Assembly (NCBI RefSeq): GCF_000685075.1
Contig: NZ_BAYD01000005.1
Span: 1-64,000 of the forward strand
Reading direction: 5' to 3'
DNA length: 64,000 nt
DNA from: Paraburkholderia oxyphila NBRC 105797
GTDB lineage: Bacteria > Pseudomonadota > Gammaproteobacteria > Burkholderiales > Burkholderiaceae
The notes beneath the pieces were generated by a model. That model was not told the DNA's origin and searched no databases. It saw nothing but the letters and a program-made list of their open reading frames with translations. Made by a program: the position numbers and the translations under genes. This document shows, piece after piece, positions 27,801 to 35,442 of the stretch. Position 1 is the first letter of the stretch; each line of letters starts with the position of its first letter.

Positions 27801-28353
27801 AGCCCGTGTCGCGGCATGAGCCAGAGGCTTTTTCCAGCGTTTCCTCAGGCGTTTGCACGCCTGGCTCCATGCGGATCAGGTAGCCAATCTCGCGTTGCAG
27901 GCGCTGGTTCAGATCGACGAGGAAATCGATGGTCACGCGCGGCGTGCGGTCGATCGACTCGACGAACGCGGCGAAGCGCGGCGTCGGCTCGCTGCGCGCC
28001 AGATACGGAGCGAGCTCGGCGGCCAGTTCGGGCGCATAGGTGAACGGAAAACGCTCGGCGCTCGGCTCGAGAAAGAAGTCGAACGGGTTGTAGACCGCCA
28101 TTTCCGCGACCAGATCGATCGTGACGCGGAACTCGCGCGTGGGCTCGGGAAACGCGAGCCGCGCCTGATAGTTGGCGAACGGGTCTTGCTGCCAGTTGAC
28201 GAAATGACCGGCGGGCTCCACGCGCATCGAGTACGAGAGGATGGGCGTGCGGCAGTGCGGCGCCGGGCGCAGGCGCACCACGTGCGGCGCGAGGCGCACG
28301 AGGCGGTCATAGCGATACTGCGTGACATGGTTTAACGCGACACGGATGGACAC
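24850..28353 (-). CDS. Giant transglutaminase-like protein with DUF2126
   Basis: 1167-aa protein. The N-terminus (about 1-300) is transglutaminase-like with Cys180 ([10 protein letters not shown]), His229 ([10 protein letters not shown]) and Asp245 (WIGLDPTSG). The remaining about 850 residues are the DUF2126 region ([69 protein letters not shown]). It starts at GTG 28353, with GAGGAG 6 nt upstream; earlier codons are Arg/His-rich and overlap the divergent promoter. It is the first gene of the three-gene operon with the ATP-grasp/alpha-E and short transglutaminase genes. Confidence 0.92.
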   Translation of the reverse strand: [1167 protein letters not shown]

Positions 28354-28454
28354 ACCCGACTCCTCGATCGACGTGGATGGAACGGCGCGTGGCGCCGCGT
28401 GCGTATGATGCGGACGGCGTGAGTGCCGGATGTGACAACTGCGGTGACAAACTC

Positions 28455-28490
28455 GGTGATAGCGGCGGTGATAGCGGCGGTGACAGCGGC
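28455..28490. repeat. Three tandem 12-bp repeats in the divergent promoter region
   Basis: Three consecutive copies of GGTGATAGCGGC (the third with one change), between the transglutaminase operon and the zinc-peptidase gene. It may be simple slippage or regulator-binding repeats. Confidence 0.7.
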
Positions 28491-28589
28491 GGCGGAATCG
28501 GTTGCGGAATCGGCGGCCCCGCGCGTACGAGGCATGCGGCGTGCTGCGCGAGGCTGTGCGGCCCGTGTGGCCATCACAGGAATGCGGCA

Positions 28590-29663
28590 ATGAAGACCTT
28601 TCACTGCGATCACTGCAATCACCTGGTGTTTTTCGAAAACGAGCGCTGCGAGCGTTGTGAGGCGCGCCTCGGCTACGTGCCGCAGGCAGGCGAGATGCAC
28701 GCGTTCGAGGACGCCGGCGAGGGCCGCTGGCGCAGCCTCAATGCGCAGGCGCAGGGCGCGCTCTATCGCCAGTGCCACAACTACGCGGTCGAAAACGTCT
28801 GCAACGGCATGATTCCGGCCGATAGCGCGGATACGCTGTGCCGAGCCTGCCAGTTCACGCGCACGATCCCCGATCTCGCGCGGCCCGAGAACCGCCTTTA
28901 CTGGTATCGCCTCGAAACGGCCAAGCGGCGCTTGCTTTACACGCTCGGCGCGCTCGGCCTGCCGCTCGTCACGCGCGCCGAAGACCCTGAGAACGGGCTG
29001 CAATTCGAGTTTCTCGAAGAGACGGGCGATGGCGAGCGCATCATGACGGGCCACGATCATGGCCTCATCACGATGAATATCGCCGAGGCCGACGACGCGC
29101 ATCGCGAGCACACGCGCGTTTCGCTGCACGAGCCGTATCGCACCTTGCTGGGGCATTTGCGCCACGAGGTCGGCCATTACTATTTCGACCGCCTCATCGC
29201 GCCCGATCCGCCGGGGCGTTGGCTCGAACCGTTTCGCCGCCGCTTCGGCGACGAGCGCGCCGACTACGCGGCGGCGCTCGCCGCGCACTACGCCGATGGC
29301 CCCGCGCCCGACTGGGCCGGGCAGCACGTGAGCGCGTATGCGTCGGTGCATCCGTGGGAGGACTGGGCCGAGACATGGGCGCACTACCTGCATATCGTCG
29401 ACACGCTCGACACGGCCATGGCCTGCGGCCTCGCGCTGCTGCCCGACAGCCCCGACGAGCCCATGCTGGTCGACCAGACACCGGTGGACGAGGCGAGCTT
29501 CGAAAGCCTGATGGCGCGCTGGTTCCCGCTCACCTACGTGCTCAACAGCCTGAACCGCAGCCTCGGCATGCCCGACGGCTATCCGTTCGCGCTGGCTTCG
29601 CCCGTCATCGACAAGTTGCGCTTCGTTCATCGCGTGATCTCGGCTTCGTCTTCGCGGCCGTGA
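28590..29663 (+). CDS. Putative zinc-binding metallopeptidase
   Basis: 357-aa protein. An N-terminal zinc ribbon (Cys6, Cys9, Cys20, Cys23) is followed by a peptidase-like domain with HEVGH at 192-196 (LRHEVGHYYFD) and downstream acidic/histidine residues (HPWEDWAETWAHYLH). Members of this family sit with circularly permuted ATP-grasp genes in many genomes. The ATG at 28590 is chosen because it starts directly at the zinc ribbon; the frame upstream runs through tandem repeats. It is convergent with the second ATP-grasp gene (13-bp gap). Confidence 0.9.
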   Translation: MKTFHCDHCNHLVFFENERCERCEARLGYVPQAGEMHAFEDAGEGRWRSLNAQAQGALYRQCHNYAVENVCNGMIPADSADTLCRACQFTRTIPDLARPENRLYWYRLETAKRRLLYTLGALGLPLVTRAEDPENGLQFEFLEETGDGERIMTGHDHGLITMNIAEADDAHREHTRVSLHEPYRTLLGHLRHEVGHYYFDRLIAPDPPGRWLEPFRRRFGDERADYAAALAAHYADGPAPDWAGQHVSAYASVHPWEDWAETWAHYLHIVDTLDTAMACGLALLPDSPDEPMLVDQTPVDEASFESLMARWFPLTYVLNSLNRSLGMPDGYPFALASPVIDKLRFVHRVISASSSRP

Positions 29664-29676
29664 AGGGGCCGCCGGC

Positions 29677-31149
29677 TCAGCGCTCCAGCACCCAGGTGTC
29701 CTTCGTGCCGCCGCCCTGCGAGGAATTGACGACGAGCGAGCCCTCGCGCAGCGCGACCCGCGTAAGCCCGCCCGGCACCATGCGCACTTCCTTGCCCGTG
29801 AGCACGAACGGGCGCAGGTCGATGTGGCGCGGCGCGACGCCCGTTTCCACCCAGGTCGGGCAGGTGGAGAGCGAGAGCGTGGGCTGCGCGATGTACTTGT
29901 CCGGGTTCGCGACGAGTGCCGCGCGAAACGCCTCGATCTCGGCGCGCGTGGCAGCGGGGCCGATCAGCATGCCGTAGCCGCCCGCGCCATGCGTTTCCTT
30001 CACGACCAGATCGGGCAGATGGTCGAGCACGTATTGCAGATCGTCGGGCTTGCGGCACATCCACGTGGGCACGTTGTTGAGCAGCGGTTCCTCGCCCAGA
30101 TAGAAGCGCACCATGTCGGGCACATAGGGGTAGATCGACTTGTCGTCGGCCACGCCCGTGCCCACCGCGTTGCACAGCGTGACGTTGCCCTTGCGGTAGA
30201 CGTTGATGAGGCCCGCCGCGCCGAGCGCCGAGTCTGGGCGGAAGGCGAGCGGATCGAGAAAGTCGTCGTCCACGCGCCGGTAGATCACGTCCACGCGTTG
30301 CGGGCCCTGTGTCGTGCGCATGTAGAGGTAATCGTTTTCGACGAACAGGTCCTGGCCTTCCACGAGCTCGATGCCCATTTGCTGGGCCAGGAACGCGTGC
30401 TCGAAATAGGCCGAGTTGTACATGCCCGGCGTGAGCAGCACGACCGTCGGGTCGTCGGCGCCGGCGGGCGCCGCGGCGCGCAGCGTGTCGAGCAGCAGGT
30501 CGGGGTAGTGGGCGACCGGCGCAATGCGATTGCGCACGAACAGATCGGGAAAGAGCCGCATCATCATCTTGCGGTTTTCCAGCATGTACGAGACGCCGGA
30601 GGGCACGCGCAGGTTGTCCTCCAGCACGTAGAACTCCCCCTCGCCGGCGCGCACGATGTCGATGCCGGCGATATGCGCATAGATGTCGTGCGCGACGTTC
30701 ACACCGTGCATTTCGGGGCGGTACTGCGCGTTGCGCAGGATCTGGTCGGCGGGCACGATGCCGCGCTTGACGATCTCCTGCTCGTGATAGATGTCGTGGA
30801 TGAAGCGGTTGAGCGCGCTGACGCGCTGGCGCAAGCCGCGCTCCAGCGTGTTCCACTCCTGCCGCTGGAAGATGCGCGGGATCACGTCGAAGGGAATCGT
30901 GCGCTCGGTGCCCACGCCCGTTTCATCCTTCTCGCCATAAACGGCGAAGGTGATGCCCACGCGCCGGAAGATCGCGTCGGCTTCGGCGCGCTTGTTGAGC
31001 ATCTGCTGCTCGCTCTGGCCGCGCATCCACGCGAAGAACTCGCGGTAGTGGGCGCGCGGCTCGCCGGCCTGCGCGAACGCCGCGGCTGCCACGCCCCGAA
31101 CGTCGAATTCCCCGTACTCGAACATCTCATTGAAGAATGTTTGCGTCAT
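29677..31149 (-). CDS. Stand-alone circularly permuted ATP-grasp ligase
   Basis: 490-aa circularly permuted ATP-grasp protein (DUF404/DUF407 type). Hallmarks are GITFAVYGEKDETG, RTIPFDVIPRIF, YVLEDNLRVPSGVSYMLENR, LTPGMYNSAYFEHAFLAQQMGIELVEG and KETHGAGGYGMLIG. It is shorter than its paralogue at 22139-24772 and lacks alpha-E. The start at 31149 (MTQTFFNEMFEYGEFDVRG) fits the family. The two copies within 9 kb suggest separate ligation steps or a heteromer. Confidence 0.93.
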   Translation of the reverse strand: MTQTFFNEMFEYGEFDVRGVAAAAFAQAGEPRAHYREFFAWMRGQSEQQMLNKRAEADAIFRRVGITFAVYGEKDETGVGTERTIPFDVIPRIFQRQEWNTLERGLRQRVSALNRFIHDIYHEQEIVKRGIVPADQILRNAQYRPEMHGVNVAHDIYAHIAGIDIVRAGEGEFYVLEDNLRVPSGVSYMLENRKMMMRLFPDLFVRNRIAPVAHYPDLLLDTLRAAAPAGADDPTVVLLTPGMYNSAYFEHAFLAQQMGIELVEGQDLFVENDYLYMRTTQGPQRVDVIYRRVDDDFLDPLAFRPDSALGAAGLINVYRKGNVTLCNAVGTGVADDKSIYPYVPDMVRFYLGEEPLLNNVPTWMCRKPDDLQYVLDHLPDLVVKETHGAGGYGMLIGPAATRAEIEAFRAALVANPDKYIAQPTLSLSTCPTWVETGVAPRHIDLRPFVLTGKEVRMVPGGLTRVALREGSLVVNSSQGGGTKDTWVLER

Positions 31150-31336
31150 ATCCGTTGTTCCGTTCGCTGCTTCCTGGCGTTGTTCTTCGATATGGGCAAG
31201 CTTGCGCGGGCACCGCGTGCGGCAACGGCCGCTACGCCGGTGATCGGGCTGCACGCGGTAATGCAACTTCCATGCCGGTGTTCAGGCCAACGCGCCATTC
31301 ATGGCCCCGGCGGCGCGATGCGAAGCGCTGTGGCGC

Positions 31337-31996
31337 TCAGAACTCCATGTCGAGCTCGTCGATGTCGTCGGTTTCCGACTGGGCCGCCGCGATCCATTCG
31401 GCGACAAAAGGCTGCTTGAGCACGCGCATGCAATAGTCGCCGATGTCGGGGTCGATTGGCACATCATAGGTGAGCAGGCGCGTGACGACGGGCGCATACA
31501 TCGCGTCGGCCGCGCCGATCTCGCCGAAGAGCCAGGGGCCGCCATACTTCTGCAGACATTCGCGCCAGATGGTCACGATGCGCTCGATGTCGTCCTGCGC
31601 ACGCGACCAGACGCGAAAGTTCGGAAAGTGGCCGCGCAGGTTCATGGGCAGTGCGGAGCGCAAAGCGCTGAAACCCGAATGCATTTCCCCGCAGACCGAG
31701 CGGCAGTGCGCGCGCGCCGTGCGTTCCGCGGGCAACAGCTGCGCCTGCGGCCGGATCTCATTGAGGTATTCACAGATTGCAAGCGTGTCCCAGACTACGA
31801 TACCTTCGTGGCGCAGGCAGGGCACGAGAATCGAAGGCGAGAGCAGCAGCAGCTCGGCGCGCGTGGCCGCGTCGTCGAGCGGCACCGTCACCGTGTCGAA
31901 TTCGAGTCCGGCGAGTCTGGCAAGCAGCCAGCCGCGCATGGACCACGACGAATAGTTTCGGCTGCTGATCGTCAAGGTCGTATTCGTCTGACTCAT
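31337..31996 (-). CDS. Glutathione S-transferase family protein
   Basis: 219-aa GST-fold protein with an N-terminal thioredoxin-like domain (LTISSRNYSSWSMRGWLL) and the cis-Pro loop PSILVPCL, then an all-helical C-terminal domain. The SSRNYSSWS start resembles the GST_N_4 / maleylpyruvate-isomerase-like branch. Whether it binds glutathione is not certain. It is divergent from phaZ. Confidence 0.9.
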   Translation of the reverse strand: MSQTNTTLTISSRNYSSWSMRGWLLARLAGLEFDTVTVPLDDAATRAELLLLSPSILVPCLRHEGIVVWDTLAICEYLNEIRPQAQLLPAERTARAHCRSVCGEMHSGFSALRSALPMNLRGHFPNFRVWSRAQDDIERIVTIWRECLQKYGGPWLFGEIGAADAMYAPVVTRLLTYDVPIDPDIGDYCMRVLKQPFVAEWIAAAQSETDDIDELDMEF

Positions 31997-32323
31997 GAGG
32001 AGCTCCAGAACGGTAAGGACACGGAAGCGTTGCGATGCTCAGGACGCGATGCGCAGTGCCCCGTGCACCGAACGCGCGCATGGCGGCCACATGCACCGCT
32101 CGCGCCGCGGGCTGCACCGTTTTGCAGCATGCGGGACGGCAGAGGCAAAGCTTTGCGCGAAGCGCTCGCGCCATGCTGCCATAACGCGCCGCGATGGGCT
32201 GTCGTGAGTGCTCGCGCGTATGCGGCGCCCTGCCTGAAACGTGCAAGCAATGTGCCAGTGGACGGCTCTGGCATACGTATTGCCTGTGACACTTCGCGTT
32301 CAAGAGAGTCGGGAGCTGGACCC
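31997..32323. other. Intergenic region between GST and phaZ
   Basis: 327 bp between divergent genes. I see no convincing ORF, RNA or perfect inverted repeat; it must carry both promoters but no box stands out. Its + strand lies in the same open frame as phaZ, but that upstream frame lacks a plausible protein. Confidence 0.5.
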
Positions 32324-33673
32324 ATGAACCTGCTTGCCTATTCCACCTACCAGGCGCTCGCGGACCTGATGAAGCTCTGGCGTTGCGCCGCGTCTTTCTC
32401 CCGCGTGGCGGTCTCGACGTGGCCCGCACTCGCGGGCGGATTCGACGCGCGCTATCTCGATGCCTGGTGGGAGCAGATCGAGCTTGCCGGGCTCTCTCAC
32501 GCGCGGCCGCCGTTCGGCATCGACTTCGTGGAGGTGGACGGCGTGCGCACGTCGGTGACCGAAGACGTCGTCAAGCGCACGCCCTTTGCCTCACTGCTCC
32601 ACTTTCGCAAGGACCTTACTACGCCGCAGCCGCGCGTGCTGCTCATCGCGCCCATGTCGGGACACTTCGCGACGCTGCTGCGCGGCACCGTGCGCACCAT
32701 GCTCGCCGATCACGACGTCTATATCACCGACTGGCACAACCCGCGCGACGTGCCCTTGGCGGCGGGCCGCTTCGGCTTCGAGGAATACGTCGAGCACATC
32801 ATGTCGTTCATTCGGCGCATTGGCCCCGACGCGCATCTGGTGGCGATCTGCCAGCCGACCGTTGCGGCGCTCGCGGCCGTTTCGCTGATGGCCGCCGACA
32901 ACGAGCCCGCGCAGCCCGCGAGCATGACGCTGATGGCGGGGCCGATCGATTGCCGGGTCAATCCCACCAAGGTCAACGATCTCGCCAACAGTCAGCCGAT
33001 CGAATGGTTCGAGCGCAATCTCATCAGCGCGGTGCCGGGCGGATTTCCCGGCGCGCAGCGCCGCGTGTATCCGGGCTTCGTGCAGCTCGGTGCGTTCATG
33101 TCGATGAACCTCGAGCGGCATGTCGCCTCGTTCGCGGAGATGCGCCACGAGCGCTCGAAGGGCGATCCCACCAAAGCCGATGCGCTCAACACGTTCTATC
33201 GCGAGTACTTCGCCACGTCCGATCTTACCGCGGAGTTCTATCTGGAAACGGTCCGAACGGTGTTTCAGCAATACGAGCTGCCGCTGGGCAAGCTCAAGGT
33301 GGGCGAGCGCCTCGTGGAGCCGCACGCGATCCGCCACACCGCGCTGCTCACCATCGAAGGCGAGAAGGACGATATTTGCTCGGTTGGCCAGACGGTTGCC
33401 GCCCATGACCTGTGCTCGGGGCTGCGCCCCTATATGAAAACGCATCATGTGCAGACGGGCGTGGGCCATTACGGCGTCTTCAATGGCCACCGCTGGGACT
33501 CGCAGATTTATCCGCTGGTGCGCTCGACCATCCACGACCATGAGCCGCGCGCGCGGCGTACCGCGGCGCCGGAGGCCGTGCGCGGCGATCAGGTGACCTT
33601 GCACGCGCTGCTCGAAGCCGAGGCGCATGCGGCAACGGCGATCAGCCGCGCCGCCGCAACGCATCCCAAATAG
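32324..33673 (+). CDS. phaZ: Intracellular polyhydroxyalkanoate depolymerase
   Basis: 449-aa intracellular PHB depolymerase that mobilises native storage granules. The lipase-box-like motif is AICQPTV with the nucleophile Cys176 instead of Ser, the signature of the Cupriavidus PhaZa1-type family. Other hallmarks are DVYITDWHNPRDVPL (about 131-145), GPIDCRVNPTKVN and, near the C-terminus, VGHYGVFNGHRW (catalytic His). It has no signal peptide, as expected for a granule-associated cytoplasmic enzyme. The ATG at 32324 has GGGAGC 7 nt upstream. Confidence 0.95.
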   Translation: MNLLAYSTYQALADLMKLWRCAASFSRVAVSTWPALAGGFDARYLDAWWEQIELAGLSHARPPFGIDFVEVDGVRTSVTEDVVKRTPFASLLHFRKDLTTPQPRVLLIAPMSGHFATLLRGTVRTMLADHDVYITDWHNPRDVPLAAGRFGFEEYVEHIMSFIRRIGPDAHLVAICQPTVAALAAVSLMAADNEPAQPASMTLMAGPIDCRVNPTKVNDLANSQPIEWFERNLISAVPGGFPGAQRRVYPGFVQLGAFMSMNLERHVASFAEMRHERSKGDPTKADALNTFYREYFATSDLTAEFYLETVRTVFQQYELPLGKLKVGERLVEPHAIRHTALLTIEGEKDDICSVGQTVAAHDLCSGLRPYMKTHHVQTGVGHYGVFNGHRWDSQIYPLVRSTIHDHEPRARRTAAPEAVRGDQVTLHALLEAEAHAATAISRAAATHPK

Positions 33674-33743
33674 GCGAGCGCCCGGCTTGCGCGGCGCGGG
33701 TGCGCAAGGCGGCGCCAACGGCGCGCCTGCTCTGGCGCCTGCG

Positions 33744-34181
33744 TCACGCCATGGGGCTCGCTTGCCAGGACGTAGGCGCCGGCACGGCGCACGGCGCTTC
33801 CACGTCGATCGACTTGAAATCGGCGGGGCTCACGATTTCGAGGTATTCCATGTCAGGCGAGTAGTCGAAAAGATAATGGGCGATGCCCGGCGCCTGATGC
33901 ACGCAGTCGCCCGCCTCGACGAGGGTTTCCGTCTCGCCGTACATGAAGCGCGCCCAGCCCTTGAGCATGAAGACGATATGGAAATCCGCCTCATGCCGGT
34001 GCCAGCCCGTGCCCAACTCCGGCGCAAGATTTGCCCTGACAAGCTGCGCGAGCACCTTGCCGTGCGTGGCCTCGGCGATCCCCAGATCGCAATAGACGAA
34101 GAAGTCGCGCAGCCCACCGCCCTTGAATGCCGTGTCCTGCGGCTTGACGTGCGAAAAGCCAGTGGCGAGTCCGGTTTGCAT
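33744..34181 (-). CDS. Cupin domain protein
   Basis: 145-aa cupin. Metal motif 1 is GTGWHRHEADFHIVFMLKGWARF and motif 2 is EAGDCVHQAPGIAHYLFDYS. The whole protein is one cupin domain with short extensions. It lies between phaZ (convergent) and the toxin-antitoxin pair (divergent). No function is evident. Confidence 0.87.
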   Translation of the reverse strand: MQTGLATGFSHVKPQDTAFKGGGLRDFFVYCDLGIAEATHGKVLAQLVRANLAPELGTGWHRHEADFHIVFMLKGWARFMYGETETLVEAGDCVHQAPGIAHYLFDYSPDMEYLEIVSPADFKSIDVEAPCAVPAPTSWQASPMA

Positions 34182-34287
34182 GACAGGTCTCCCGAGCGCA
34201 AAGGTTGAAGGGGCATCTGGCTTGGCAAGCAGGATGTGTTCCAGCGTGAAATCGCCTCGGTCGTCAAATTTTCACTATTTTTGTCTA

Positions 34288-34305
34288 TTTCAGCGATCGC
34301 TGAAA
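34288..34305. promoter_or_regulatory. 18-bp perfect palindrome upstream of the AbiE-type pair
   Basis: TTTCAGCGATCGCTGAAA is a perfect 18-bp palindrome 24 bp before the -35 box of the toxin-antitoxin promoter. It shares TTTCA/TGAAA half-sites with the two nearer inverted repeats, so it is probably an upstream operator. Confidence 0.65.
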
Positions 34306-34311
34306 CGGCTA

Positions 34312-34389
34312 AATTCAGTGAAATCGGCTTGACTATTTCATCAGAAATGCTATTTTCAGCAGATGATGAAAATGCCGAATTCAGTGAAA
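34312..34389. repeat. Direct 12-bp repeat AATTCAGTGAAA flanking the promoter
   Basis: Identical AATTCAGTGAAA copies at 34312-34323 and 34378-34389 are spaced 66 bp apart, one upstream of the promoter and one within the first codons. Each contains a TCA/TGA half-site pair like the neighbouring inverted repeats. Confidence 0.6.
34329..34373 (+). promoter_or_regulatory. Promoter of the AbiE-type pair overlaid by inverted repeats
   Basis: The -35 box TTGACT (34329-34334) and -10 box TATTTT (34351-34356) have a 16-nt spacer. One inverted repeat, ATTTC-ATCA-GAAAT (34335-34348), fills the spacer. Another, ATTTTCA / TGAAAAT (34352-34373), covers the -10 box and the start codon. Transcription would start near the ATG at 34363, giving a leaderless or nearly leaderless mRNA. 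The layout suits autorepression. Confidence 0.6.
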
Positions 34390-35442
34390 ATTGAGCAGCA
34401 AGCCGCCGACGCGCTCCGCGGCCTCCTGGAGGAGGTGCCAGCCATCGAGTCCCTCGAGGTGCAAAACGTCGCGCAAGAAGGCAACCGCCCGGTCGGCTTG
34501 ATTGCTCACATTGATCTCTTTGGCCACCGGCACACTTTGGTTGCCGAGGTGAAATCCAGCGGCCAGCCCCGGCATGTGCGCCCGGCGCTGCTGCAGCTGC
34601 GCGAATACGTTGAGCGTCAGGCCGAGCCCGTCACGCCTGTGTTCATCGCGCCGTATCTCTCTGCCGAGGCCCAGTCGTTGTGCCGCGAGTACGACGTTGC
34701 TTTCGTCGACCTCGAAGGCAATGCTCGACTGGCGTTTGGCACCCTCTTCATCTCGCGCCAGGTGGCGAGCAAGCCTGCTACGGAGCGGCGTGAGCTGCGC
34801 TCGTTGTTCAAGCCCAAATCCGCACAGGTGCTGCGCCGGATGCTGCGGGACCCTGAGCGCGCATGGCGCGTTGTCGACCTGGCCGAGGCAGCGCAGGTCA
34901 GCCTTGGACATGTGAGCAATGTGCGCGCGGCCCTGTTGGACAGGGAATGGGCCACATTGTCCAGCGCTGGGGTATTGCTTTCGGATCCCAACGCATTGCT
35001 GGATGCCTGGCGCGACGCCTATGAACCCCCACCCGGAAAGCGCCAATCCTTCTACACGACCTTGCATGGCAAGTTGCTCGAGGACGCCGTGCGCGCATCG
35101 GCGCCGGATTCAGCCAGGACCTGGCTGACGGCGCTTGCTTCCTTTTCCGCGGCCCAATGGCTGGCGCCGTACGGGCGCACCGGTACCCAGTATTTCTATG
35201 CCGACGAGTCCGGTCTCGATCGCCTCTGCGATGCCCTGAAGCTGTCTCCGGCCAGCAAGGGTGAGAACGTAGTCGTGACCCTGCTCGACGATCCGGGCCT
35301 GTTCCTCGATTCGGTGGAACCCGCGCCCGGTGTCGTTTGTACCAGCCCCGTTCAAACTTACCTGGACCTCTCCAATGCCGGAGAGCGAGGACGGGAGGCT
35401 GCCGATCATCTCCGGGACGAAAGACTGCAATGGCCAACATGA
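34363..35442 (+). CDS. AbiEi-like antitoxin/repressor with nuclease-like N-terminus
   Basis: 359-aa protein of the AbiEi-type antitoxin group. The central region has a winged HTH (about 160-200; AWRVVDLAEAAQVSLGHVSNVRAALLDRE). The N-terminal 150 residues look like a PD-(D/E)XK nuclease fold with Asp51, Glu62 and Lys64 (IDLFGHRHTLVAEVKSSG); whether it cuts DNA is unknown. The C-terminal half resembles the AbiEi antitoxin domain. ATG codons at 34363, 34366 and 34372 are all possible and no Shine-Dalgarno is visible. It overlaps the toxin gene by 13 bp. Confidence 0.8.
   Translation: MMKMPNSVKIEQQAADALRGLLEEVPAIESLEVQNVAQEGNRPVGLIAHIDLFGHRHTLVAEVKSSGQPRHVRPALLQLREYVERQAEPVTPVFIAPYLSAEAQSLCREYDVAFVDLEGNARLAFGTLFISRQVASKPATERRELRSLFKPKSAQVLRRMLRDPERAWRVVDLAEAAQVSLGHVSNVRAALLDREWATLSSAGVLLSDPNALLDAWRDAYEPPPGKRQSFYTTLHGKLLEDAVRASAPDSARTWLTALASFSAAQWLAPYGRTGTQYFYADESGLDRLCDALKLSPASKGENVVVTLLDDPGLFLDSVEPAPGVVCTSPVQTYLDLSNAGERGREAADHLRDERLQWPT

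Noticed and set aside
28377..28589. N-terminal extension of the zinc-peptidase through the tandem repeats
   Set aside because: The added residues are Gly/Asp repeats before the zinc ribbon; the ATG at 28590 begins exactly at the ribbon.
33686..33708. CTTGCGC/GCGCAAG inverted repeat after phaZ as a terminator
   Set aside because: Short stem, no T-run; not enough to call.
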